DNA of 48,701 nucleotides. Origin: Eubacterium sp. GTDB taxonomy: Bacteria; Bacillota; Clostridia; Lachnospirales; Lachnospiraceae. The notes below the pieces were generated by a model. The model was not told the DNA's origin, made no database searches, and saw nothing but the letters and a program-made list of their open reading frames with translations. The stretch lies in the NCBI GenBank assembly GCA_016280325.1, contig JAEEGM010000008.1, positions 1 through 48,701 of the forward strand, in the 5' to 3' direction. The translations under genes were made by a program, and so were the position numbers. This document shows positions 42,228-48,701 of this stretch, in pieces. Position 1 is the stretch's first letter, and every line of letters starts with the position of its first letter.

Positions 42228-43952
42228 TTATTCCACCGATATAAAATAATAGTAAATCGGCTGGCCTCCGAATTGTATTTCAAAATCAACGTCGAGCCTC
42301 TCAAGGCCGATCTTCGAAGCGATCTTCGCCGCCTGCTCTTCGTCCGCTCCCTCTCCGTAGTAGAGGGTAACGAGTTCGGATTCATCGGTAAGCATCGAAC
42401 GGATCAGATCCACGGTCGTATCCACGATATCCGTGCCGACCGCCTCGATCTTCTTGCCGCAGATACCCATGATATCACCGTTTTTGATTTCCTTGCCGTC
42501 AACCGTCGTATCGCGAACCGCGTATGTCACCTCGCCCTCGCGAATCTCAGTGATCGACTCATTCATCGACGCTTCGTTATCTTCGGCTTCCACCCCGTCG
42601 ATGAAACCGAGCATCGCCGCGATACCCTGCGGGATATTTTTCGACTGGATCACGTGAACATCCTGATTCTTCGCCATGCTCTTCGCCTGGTTGGCAGCCA
42701 AAAGGATATTGCCGTTATTCGGAAGGATGAAGATGTGGTCCGCATCCAACCGGTCGATCGCCGTCAGGATATCCTCCGTACTGGGGTTCATCGTCTGACC
42801 GCCCTCGATGATGATATCCACACCGAGATCACGGAAAATATCACTGATTCCCTCACCGGCCGATACACTGATGAAAGCGTTCTCCTTGTGCGGGAACTTC
42901 TCCGGTTCCTTCGGTGCCTTCGCCGCGTCCGCAGCCGCCTGCTCGGCAGCAACCTTCTCTGCGTTCTGGATGACACGCTCATGGTGCTCCTGACGCATGT
43001 TATCAATCTTCATACGTGTCAGCTGACCGTATGTCAATGCACGCTGGATAGCAAGTCCGGGATCGTTGGTGTGGACGTGAACCTTGACCACCTCATCATC
43101 CGCCACGCAGACGATGGAATCTCCGATCGAACTCAAAAATCCTTTGAAATCATGCTCCATATCATCCGTAAACTCATTCTCAAGCATGATGATAAATTCT
43201 GTACAATAGCCGAACTTGATATCGGCATCGGCAACTACATTCGCATCGGCGCGAAGCGATCCGGTCATCTCTCCGGCTCCCGCCTGATGATTCACGGTAC
43301 CGGCTGTCTCGTCGATATCGGTATCCACCTCACGACCGAGCAGGACATCATAGCATCCCTGCAGGAAGTACAGCAGGCCCTGGCCGCCGGAATCCACTAC
43401 CCCGGCTTCCTTCAGCACCGGAAGCATATCCGGTGTCTGCTCAAGCACATCTTCCATATGGATCAAAACGGCATTGACCATCTCCACGAGATTGTCCGTT
43501 GTCTCTACCATCTCAAAAGCCTTCTCGGCGCCCCCTCTGGCCACCGTGAGGATCGTTCCCTCCTTCGGCTTCATAACTGCCTTGTAGGCCTGTCCGACCG
43601 CACGCTCAAATGCCGCCTGCAGGATCGGCACATCCACTTCCTTCACATCCTGGATCCCCTTGGTAAAACCACGCAAAAGCTGGGACAGGATAACACCGGA
43701 GTTTCCACGCGCGCCCTTAAGCGAGCCACCGGAGATTGCCTTGCAAAGCGTCTTCATGTCCGGCTCTTCCGGTAACGCGGCCACTTCACGCGCCGCGGAC
43801 ATGATCGTCATGGTCATATTGGTTCCGGTATCACCATCCGGCACCGGGAACACGTTTAACTCATTGACTATTTCTTTATTGGCATCCAACGCCTTCGCAC
43901 CGGCCAGAAAACACCGGCGAATCACGGAAGCGTCTATCGTCTGGATCAGCAT
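42228..43952 (-). CDS. fakA: DAK2/DegV-type protein, fatty acid kinase catalytic subunit FakA (YloV)
   Basis: A 574-residue protein. The N-terminal DhaL/DAK2 kinase domain carries the Mg-ATP Asp cluster in LNVFPVPDGDTGTNMTMTI (about 32-50) and GARGNSGVILSQLLRGF. The middle and C-terminal FakA domains follow (PDMLPVLKEAGVVDSGGQGL and the EGGQTMNPSTEDIL stretch). FakA phosphorylates fatty acids bound by a FakB partner. Upstream order rpmB-asp23-fakA is the conserved Firmicute arrangement (rpmB-yloU-yloV); the recG often found further along is absent, and a palindromic repeat element follows instead. Confidence 0.94.
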   Translation of the reverse strand: MLIQTIDASVIRRCFLAGAKALDANKEIVNELNVFPVPDGDTGTNMTMTIMSAAREVAALPEEPDMKTLCKAISGGSLKGARGNSGVILSQLLRGFTKGIQDVKEVDVPILQAAFERAVGQAYKAVMKPKEGTILTVARGGAEKAFEMVETTDNLVEMVNAVLIHMEDVLEQTPDMLPVLKEAGVVDSGGQGLLYFLQGCYDVLLGREVDTDIDETAGTVNHQAGAGEMTGSLRADANVVADADIKFGYCTEFIIMLENEFTDDMEHDFKGFLSSIGDSIVCVADDEVVKVHVHTNDPGLAIQRALTYGQLTRMKIDNMRQEHHERVIQNAEKVAAEQAAADAAKAPKEPEKFPHKENAFISVSAGEGISDIFRDLGVDIIIEGGQTMNPSTEDILTAIDRLDADHIFILPNNGNILLAANQAKSMAKNQDVHVIQSKNIPQGIAAMLGFIDGVEAEDNEASMNESITEIREGEVTYAVRDTTVDGKEIKNGDIMGICGKKIEAVGTDIVDTTVDLIRSMLTDESELVTLYYGEGADEEQAAKIASKIGLERLDVDFEIQFGGQPIYYYFISVE

Positions 43953-44006
43953 TCTATTCCTCCTTGATCAGGTTTCCTTCGGATTGTCAAAAATCGGCGG
44001 TCATAC

Positions 44007-44378
44007 TCAGTCAACCACACGCACACCTTCAACGCATACGATGATCTTGCCTACATCCATTCCGGTAAACTCCTCGAGGTTGTAGCGCACCGTATCCACC
44101 AGATTCTCAGCAACAGCGAGAATGCTGACACCGAAAGCCACGATGATGTGGAGCTCGACACGAAGCTTCCCGTCTACCATCGTGATATTCACGCCATGAC
44201 GGAGGTTGTCGCGCTTCAAAAGCTTTACGATACCGTCTTTCATGTTGACCGAAGCCATGCCGACCACGCCGAAGCACCCAACAGCTGCCGAACCGGCGTA
44301 CTTGCCCAACACATCTTCATCGATCACGATCGTACCCAATTCCGTATCCATCTGTCCCTTCATATCGGATTCCTCCAT
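44007..44378 (-). CDS. Asp23/Gls24-family envelope stress protein (YloU)
   Basis: A 123-residue protein with the Asp23 pattern: GTIVIDEDVLGKYAGSAAVGCFGVVGMA, then VDGKLRVELHIIVAFGVSILAVAENL and a DVGKIIVCVEGVRVV end. I place the start at 44378, behind AGAGG; the frame stays open 16 codons further. It precedes fakA by 54 bases and is probably co-transcribed. Members coat the inner face of the membrane or are membrane-linked. Confidence 0.92.
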   Translation of the reverse strand: MEESDMKGQMDTELGTIVIDEDVLGKYAGSAAVGCFGVVGMASVNMKDGIVKLLKRDNLRHGVNITMVDGKLRVELHIIVAFGVSILAVAENLVDTVRYNLEEFTGMDVGKIIVCVEGVRVVD

Positions 44379-44480
44379 TTCATAACCTCTTTCGAGGTGG
44401 ATTATCAAAAATGCCCCGAACGGCACATTCGTTCACTACAATAGACTATCACATTTCAACAAAAAAGGCAAGCACAAATC
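44379..44480. promoter_or_regulatory. Leader and probable promoter region of asp23-fakA
   Basis: The minus strand offers a weak promoter (TTGCCT, 17 bases, TAGTCT, about 44442-44470) and a small hairpin (GCC-GTTCGG-GGC followed by ATTTTTG) shortly before the ribosome binding site. No regulator site is recognised. Confidence 0.3.
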
Positions 44481-44665
44481 GAGCAGAGGCCTGCCCTCTG
44501 CTCACGCGCCGCTCACGTGCACCAAAGGGACAAGTTTCCTTACACGGGCGGGATCGAGTAGGGGGATTCATCCCCCTACTCGTCCATGCGCTGTCATCTC
44601 GAAAGCAAAGCTTTCTCGATGACCGTTTGCTCAGCCATGCATGGAAAGCAAGCTTTCCTGCATGG
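44481..44665. repeat. Cluster of four hairpins between rpmB and asp23
   Basis: Consecutive inverted repeats: GAGCAGAGG/CCTCTGCTC (44481-44503, perfect); CGAGTAGGGGGA/TCCCCCTACTCG (44555-44582, 12 bp perfect, TTCA loop); GTCATC..GAAAGC/GCTTTC..GATGAC (44593-44623); CCATGCA.GGAAAGC/GCTTTCC.GCATGG (44635-44665). The last two share the tip GAAAGC-A(n)-GCTTTC. No T-run follows any of them, so they are not ordinary terminators. No coding potential was seen in this part. Confidence 0.75.
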
Positions 44666-44685
44666 CGTTCGCTATTCGCACAAAA

Positions 44686-44713
44686 AAGCGGTAATCCTTT
44701 TCGATTACCGCTT
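44686..44713 (-). terminator. Main terminator of rpmB
   Basis: Minus strand AAGCGGTAATC and GATTACCGCTT, perfect 11 bp, followed by TTTT. It lies 46 bases past the rpmB stop. Confidence 0.92.
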
Positions 44714-44729
44714 ACTTATCTATCAGTGG

Positions 44730-44752
44730 GAAAGGACGATGTATGTCCTTTC
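44730..44752. terminator. Hairpin immediately after rpmB
   Basis: GAAAGGAC and GTCCTTTC are perfect 8-bp arms with a seven-base loop, six bases past the rpmB stop. There is no T-run, so it may protect the mRNA end rather than terminate. Confidence 0.5.
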
Positions 44753-44758
44753 GGCCGA

Positions 44759-44944
44759 TTATGCTCGGCTTACTTTGCCTGAACGGAGGCACGATGTACA
44801 TACATACATTTTCTTGGAACCACCATTCGTCTTCACGCGAACAGACTTCAGATTCGACTTCCAAATCTTATTACTCCGTCTGTGTGAGTGGCTGACTGCG
44901 TTACCGAAATGAACGCCTTTTCCACAGATCGCACATTTAGCCAT
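44759..44944 (-). CDS. rpmB: Ribosomal protein L28 (bL28)
   Basis: A 61-residue protein: MAKCAICGKGVHFGNAVSHS at the start with the CxxC half of a zinc site, and MYVCTSCLRSGKV with the other half, so this is the zinc-binding form. It has a strong AAGGAGG site, its own promoter (44982-45010) and its own terminators. Confidence 0.97.
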   Translation of the reverse strand: MAKCAICGKGVHFGNAVSHSHRRSNKIWKSNLKSVRVKTNGGSKKMYVCTSCLRSGKVSRA

Positions 44945-44981
44945 GACTGCACCTCCTTACATAAATCACATAAACGACGTT

Positions 44982-45010
44982 ATTTTACCAAAGATTGATC
45001 GGAAATGCAA
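44982..45010 (-). promoter_or_regulatory. Promoter of rpmB
   Basis: Minus strand TTGCAT (45005-45010), 17 bases, TAAAAT (44982-44987), 37 bases ahead of the start. Confidence 0.8.
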
Positions 45011-45051
45011 GCATTTTTTTCAAAAAATGTAATTTTTTCAGAAAAACGACC

Positions 45052-45516
45052 TCACACGTCGTGAACAACGACATCTCCGTCGGTGAATTCTTCTACCACG
45101 GTTTCGTCCGACTTCGCGTCCTTATCCTTGTCCTTTTTCTTCTTTTTCTTCTTATCTTTCTTGTCTTCGTCATCGTCGCCGCCGGCAAACTTGTCGACAA
45201 AATCCGGAACCATATCCAGGATCTTCGTCATGCCGCTCTGATTCTTGACATTGACAAGCTTCGATGTACCATCCTTGATGACGAGCACGGCACTCGGCTG
45301 GATCTTTCCACCCATACCGCCACCACCGTTGTTCTTCTTGTCACCGTCGTTGGCAAAGGCTCCGGCAGCCACACCAAAGCTGACATCGACGAGCGGAAGG
45401 ACGATCGTACCATCATCAAACTTTACGGCATCACCGACAACCGTCTTCGATGAAATAAAAGTATCCATCCCTTTGAAAAGAGACTCCATCGTTTCTCCAA
45501 ATTTGTTTTCTGACAT
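45052..45516 (-). CDS. ytfJ: GerW/YtfJ-family sporulation protein
   Basis: A 154-residue protein of the YtfJ family, needed for germination-related functions in Bacillus. The core is GDAVKFDDGTIVLPLVDVSFG, then AVLVIKDGTSKLVNVKNQSG and KILDMVPDFVDKF. A Gly/Asn patch (NNGGGGMGG, about 62-70) and a charged Lys/Asp tail (about 115-140) are notable. It follows the DUF2953 gene by 12 bases, the same pairing as ytfI-ytfJ in Bacillus. A weak hairpin overlaps its stop. Confidence 0.93.
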   Translation of the reverse strand: MSENKFGETMESLFKGMDTFISSKTVVGDAVKFDDGTIVLPLVDVSFGVAAGAFANDGDKKNNGGGGMGGKIQPSAVLVIKDGTSKLVNVKNQSGMTKILDMVPDFVDKFAGGDDDEDKKDKKKKKKKDKDKDAKSDETVVEEFTDGDVVVHDV

Positions 45517-45528
45517 TGGTTATTCCTC

Positions 45529-46620
45529 CTATGAATCCAAGCTCAGGGCCTCCCCCTGCTTTTTGAAATCCTTCTTCATCCGACGGTATCTCCGCCACAG
45601 ATGATGTACATCCTTATTAAACCATATCCGAAGTCCCATCCGTACAAAGTAAACCACTCGGACACGCCCTCGCACGGTACAGTCACCGACCAGACACTTC
45701 TCCTCGAAGTTCGGTCGTATCGAGACATCTTTCTTATAGGCAAGCCTGCACAGGCTCACGCCACAGAGGATCATCCCCGTACTGCCGGGATCTCCGGTAC
45801 CGAATTCCAACGATCCGCTGATCTTCTTCGGTCCGACATACCGGATCGCTGCCACCAGCTCTTTCATCAGTTTTTTAACTGTTCGCCTTGACGCGCGATC
45901 TTTCACAAAATCTATTATACTAGATATCTTGTAAAAAATAAAGCGAATTTTCTTAAAAGTGTTGCGAATCTTCTTTTTTATTCCATCGACCTTGTCGCGA
46001 ACCGCCTTTGCAAACCTCGCGGGCGGTGACAGATGCTCTTTCTCTTCCGTCCGAGTCTCATCGCTTTCTACTTCTGTCTTCCGCTTTTCTTTTTCCTTCT
46101 TCTCTTTCCTGTTCTCTTCCTCTGAAAAATCTTCCAATTCTTCTATCGCTGTCTCCCTGACACCACCGATCTCATCAGCGGACGATTCGGATAGTTTTAC
46201 TTCCTCATCAGCAATCCGCGCCAAATCCTCCGTAATCCGCGACGGCTCCTCAGCTGTCACCGGCTCTTCGGGTGGGGACGTCTCGTCCATAAAATCTTCC
46301 TCCCAGATGTCATCCGCCGAAAAATCCTCTTTTTCTTCTGACTCGCCCCCCATCCTTCGGATCGGTATGCCAAAGAGTCGTATCACAATCTCATCTGTCT
46401 CCGGTTCCTTCCTCACACTGATCGCATGCGCCAGCCAGTAGACGCCGAAACCGTAGACCACTTTTTTCTCTCCGGTCTCATCTGTCGCCACGACCGCCCG
46501 ATATCGGAACGGAACGAACAAAACCACGAGAAGGATAAGCAAAGCCAGCGCCAAGATTCCCAACACCAGGCATCCCAGCACGATTCCGATCCACTTTAAT
46601 ATGGAAAGAGCAATCATCAT
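45529..46620 (-). CDS. DUF2953-domain membrane protein (YtfI-like)
   Basis: A 363-residue protein. Residues 1-36 contain a long membrane helix. A soluble part follows (RYRAVVATDETGEKKVVYGFGVYWLAHAIS in the first beta region), then a strongly acidic middle (about 95-185, Glu-rich) and the C-terminal DUF2953 region (AAIRYVGPKKISGSLEFGTGDP and onward, VYFVRMGLRIWF near the end). The start is placed at 46620; the frame is open to 46728 but that would overlap the previous gene. Pairing with ytfJ suggests a shared sporulation role. Confidence 0.85.
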   Translation of the reverse strand: MMIALSILKWIGIVLGCLVLGILALALLILLVVLFVPFRYRAVVATDETGEKKVVYGFGVYWLAHAISVRKEPETDEIVIRLFGIPIRRMGGESEEKEDFSADDIWEEDFMDETSPPEEPVTAEEPSRITEDLARIADEEVKLSESSADEIGGVRETAIEELEDFSEEENRKEKKEKEKRKTEVESDETRTEEKEHLSPPARFAKAVRDKVDGIKKKIRNTFKKIRFIFYKISSIIDFVKDRASRRTVKKLMKELVAAIRYVGPKKISGSLEFGTGDPGSTGMILCGVSLCRLAYKKDVSIRPNFEEKCLVGDCTVRGRVRVVYFVRMGLRIWFNKDVHHLWRRYRRMKKDFKKQGEALSLDS

Positions 46621-46645
46621 ATGCAGGCTCGCTTTCTGTTTTGAC

Positions 46646-47143
46646 TCACTGTTCCACCGTTTCTTCTTCCTGAGACTCTTCTGCCGCAGCCTCATCTTCC
46701 TCGGCTTCCGTTGGCTGAACCGCTCCAACTTCCTCAGCCGTATAGGTTACATAATCCTCATCATTTTCAAATTTTTTTCGCGGATCATAGTCCGGGTCCT
46801 TCTCATATCCTTCCGACAACAACGCTTCCAAATGATTGATTGCGACGTACTCGGAGGAAAAAATGCCGACCACATACATATCCGTCCGCTCATAGTGGCG
46901 GAAAATCCACTGCCGTATTCCCATAATATCAAAAAGATTGTCCGGATTGGACGCCCTCATCATCACCACATAATCCCTCCACGGGATCTTCTTGCCGACG
47001 TAGCGTTCCCACCAGCTCTTTTTGTCACGGAAAATCTTACTCTTCGGCAAGGCGCGATAATATCGCTCCACACGAAAAATATGCCGCTCGGTCTTTCTCT
47101 TCAAACTGTCATCGACCATCAGGTCACGATACCAGTACAGCAT
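46646..47143 (-). CDS. Unrecognised soluble protein with acidic tail
   Basis: A 165-residue protein I cannot assign. It opens MLYWYRDLMVDDSLKRKTER, rich in Arg, Lys and aromatic residues, with a compact mixed fold to about residue 120 (ERTDMYVVGIFSSEYVAINHLEALL), then a tail of almost only Glu, Ala and Asp. It has a strong AGGAGG site. It lies between a 450-residue unknown gene (42-base gap) and the DUF2953/ytfJ pair, in one probable operon. Confidence 0.85.
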   Translation of the reverse strand: MLYWYRDLMVDDSLKRKTERHIFRVERYYRALPKSKIFRDKKSWWERYVGKKIPWRDYVVMMRASNPDNLFDIMGIRQWIFRHYERTDMYVVGIFSSEYVAINHLEALLSEGYEKDPDYDPRKKFENDEDYVTYTAEEVGAVQPTEAEEDEAAAEESQEEETVEQ

Positions 47144-47185
47144 CCTTACCTCCTGTCATCCTTTGCCGGACGGGCCCGACGTGAT

Positions 47186-48538
47186 CTAATCCTCCATCAT
47201 CTCGATCAGAATCGCCATAACAGCGCATTTTTCAGCCTTATCCCGACAACCGAACAGATTGGTACGTACATACTCCTCGATCGTGTTCTGGCTGGTCAAA
47301 AATGGCGGCAGCTTCTCGAGCACCTTGGCTATGATTGCCTTTTTCACCGGCTTCTGGGAGGACTTCATCGCCTCCGCCAATTCCTCAAAGAACACATCTT
47401 CTTTCTCTCGGATCGTCTCCTTCGTCACCTTCTTTGACTCGACAAAAAGCGGATCGATATCCGCGAACATACTATTGGAAAGGAGTCTCGCAAGTGTAGC
47501 GATATCTAAGTACTCCTCTTCTTCCTCGCCGTTCATATCCGGTGCCTCAACCTGTGCCATCTGGCGCTGGAGGCGCTCCGATACGGCCTCGATACGCCCC
47601 TCCAAGGGCACCAGGCTCTCCTCGTCCGGCTTATCAAGGCAACTGAGCACTGCGCCCTTCTCGGCCTCGCCGAACAATTCATCCTCTCCCGGCAGCCACT
47701 TACGCACCAGGCAGAGCGACAACAGATCATTGGTACAGCGCTGCAACTCACAGTAATAATCCATGATGAACTGAAGTTTTCCGGACAGTGAGAATACCTC
47801 ATCGCGAAGCAGATTGTACCGCTCCTCCGGCATCGTCATAAGTTCCGTCTCTTCAAAATCCTTCAGCGTCTGCTTCAACAGCGGATAAATCTCTATCGTA
47901 TCCTCGTCTGTCTTCGCGACCAGTCCCGCCATACGGAGCATATAGATCAACTCATTCAGCGCGGTCTCATCTGAGTCCAGATACAGAGAGAACGTCCCGT
48001 CGATCCGCTCAAAGAGCTTATTTTTCGTGATCTGGATCGGGATCTCACCGATCACCGACTGAAGCTTGGTTCCGAATACCCGCTGGTCACGGTCCCTAGT
48101 GAGATACATGATCAGTCGGTTCAAAAACGCGTCCTCCGGATTGGACTTTAAGAAGTCATCCAGCCTTTTCTCCGGCGAATACTTGAGTTCACACCGATTC
48201 AGCACATATTCATATGCGACCAAACGATCGGTAAGCGCCGTGAAAAACTCCATGCGCGCCTTGTTGTCACGTCTGAGTTCGCGAAGCGCCGGCTCGATCT
48301 CTTCTGCCAGCATCCCCAGCTGCACCCTGACATCCTCTTCTTCCCCGGTGATCCGGAGAACCTCGCGAAGGTATTTTTCAAAACGCTCATACGAGGTCTT
48401 CTCTCCCTCACCGAGAAGCACCTTTCGATCCGGCTCGTCCTCGTCCGTATCCTCCTGCATGCCGCGCAGATTGAAAAGCGAAAACGCCAGGTCGATCGAA
48501 GCATATTCTCTACAAACCAAAAACTCGTTGCGATTCAT
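47186..48538 (-). CDS. Unrecognised 450-residue helical protein
   Basis: The function is unknown. The sequence is almost wholly predicted helical, Glu/Leu/Arg-rich, without signal peptide or membrane segment. It contains a stretch with a winged-helix flavour (about 195-235, LIYMLRMAGLVAKTDEDTIEIYPLLKQTL) and an acidic EEEEEY patch near 345. The start has AGGAG 7 bases upstream, overlapping the stop of the previous gene. It is upstream of the DUF2953/ytfJ pair in the same direction. Confidence 0.85.
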   Translation of the reverse strand: MNRNEFLVCREYASIDLAFSLFNLRGMQEDTDEDEPDRKVLLGEGEKTSYERFEKYLREVLRITGEEEDVRVQLGMLAEEIEPALRELRRDNKARMEFFTALTDRLVAYEYVLNRCELKYSPEKRLDDFLKSNPEDAFLNRLIMYLTRDRDQRVFGTKLQSVIGEIPIQITKNKLFERIDGTFSLYLDSDETALNELIYMLRMAGLVAKTDEDTIEIYPLLKQTLKDFEETELMTMPEERYNLLRDEVFSLSGKLQFIMDYYCELQRCTNDLLSLCLVRKWLPGEDELFGEAEKGAVLSCLDKPDEESLVPLEGRIEAVSERLQRQMAQVEAPDMNGEEEEEYLDIATLARLLSNSMFADIDPLFVESKKVTKETIREKEDVFFEELAEAMKSSQKPVKKAIIAKVLEKLPPFLTSQNTIEEYVRTNLFGCRDKAEKCAVMAILIEMMED

Positions 48539-48547
48539 CCCATTCTC

Positions 48548-48701
48548 CTATTCCCGGACTAGTGTTGCTGTTTTCAAATATCTGGACATTTTACGCAGGA
48601 TGTTTTCTCCATCCTGCAAGGCGCCTGAACGCGTCGATGCGGTGGCATCGGCAAGTGAAGGCAACGAAGCAGGTGGAAAAACAGACAAGTAATAATGCCC
48701 A
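48548..48701 (-). CDS. C-terminal end of a gene cut by the window edge
   Basis: The minus strand is open from the window end to TAG at 48548-48550: 50 codons ending SRYLKTATLVRE. The stop codon merges into the ribosome binding site of the next gene (TAGGAG), the usual arrangement in a tight operon. The product is unidentified. The stretch also contains two short stems (GCAGGATG/CATCCTGC and CGATGC/GCATCG), so a structured non-coding role is the alternative. Confidence 0.55.
   Translation of the reverse strand, partial: GHYYLSVFPPASLPSLADATASTRSGALQDGENILRKMSRYLKTATLVRE

Noticed and set aside
44459-44680. Third copy of the palindromic element
   Set aside because: A GGCGTTCGC block recalls the core, but TGAGGGACC, TGGCG and AAGCG are absent and the hairpins are of different sequence.
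48066-48692. 208-codon plus-strand open frame at the right edge
   Set aside because: Most of it is antisense to the clearly coding 450-residue gene. Its final part is antisense to a minus-strand frame whose stop merges with the next ribosome binding site, which is the better reading.

Overview
The window reads as a chromosomal segment of an anaerobic, probably spore-forming Firmicute of the Lachnospiraceae type. This is inferred from gene content: an energy-converting Ech [NiFe] hydrogenase, a GerW/YtfJ sporulation protein, a CotH-like secreted protein, the rpmB-asp23-fakA neighbourhood, a CIRCE-controlled hsp20, a DUF6465 Ala/Lys-rich protein, zinc-ribbon/YARHG proteins, and strong AGGAGG ribosome binding sites with consensus sigma-A promoters. 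Most genes lie on the minus strand. No rRNA, tRNA, CRISPR array or prophage was seen. The only mobile-element gene is the start of an IS1182-like transposase at the left edge.

Layout, left to right. 1-125: truncated transposase. 343-5897: a membrane protein of unknown role, a FolB-FolK fusion, FolE and a large secreted CotH-domain protein. 5965-6999: DAHP synthase. 7096-17022: a minus-strand biosynthetic operon transcribed from a near-perfect promoter at 17080-17108, in the order leuB, ilvD, ilvB, serC, serA, and a 1002-residue protein that joins folylpolyglutamate synthase to a [2Fe-2S]/ASKHA corrinoid-activase-like module. 17164-19454: three envelope genes (zinc-ribbon YARHG protein, zinc-ribbon protein and lipoprotein; the last two share a C-terminal domain). 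19664-22488: the only plus-strand genes, galactokinase and a CapA-like protein. 22562-24750: a putative metal exporter under an SmtB/ArsR-like operator, Hsp20 under CIRCE, and a histone-H1-like DUF6465 protein.

25058-41906 is the hydrogenase region. An AraC-type regulator precedes echABCDEF, hypF and an SPL-family radical SAM gene. A second promoter then drives two tandem sensor histidine kinases, hypC, hypE, hypD and a CapA-like lipoprotein. Together these encode a membrane-bound, ferredoxin-linked, ion-pumping hydrogenase and four of its maturation proteins; hypA, hypB and a maturation endopeptidase are not here. 42228-44944 carries fakA, asp23 and rpmB. 45052-48701 carries gerW, a DUF2953 gene and three unrecognised genes, the last cut by the window end.

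The most unusual observations are: (1) the FolC-activase fusion, which links folate polyglutamylation to a likely corrinoid reactivation function; (2) two copies, 26 kb apart, of a long palindromic element whose core is conserved while the flanking stem sequence differs but stays self-complementary; (3) a spore-photoproduct-lyase-like radical SAM protein in the hydrogenase cluster with Tyr at the apparent position of the hydrogen-donor Cys; and (4) two membrane sensor kinases co-transcribed with hydrogenase maturation genes.
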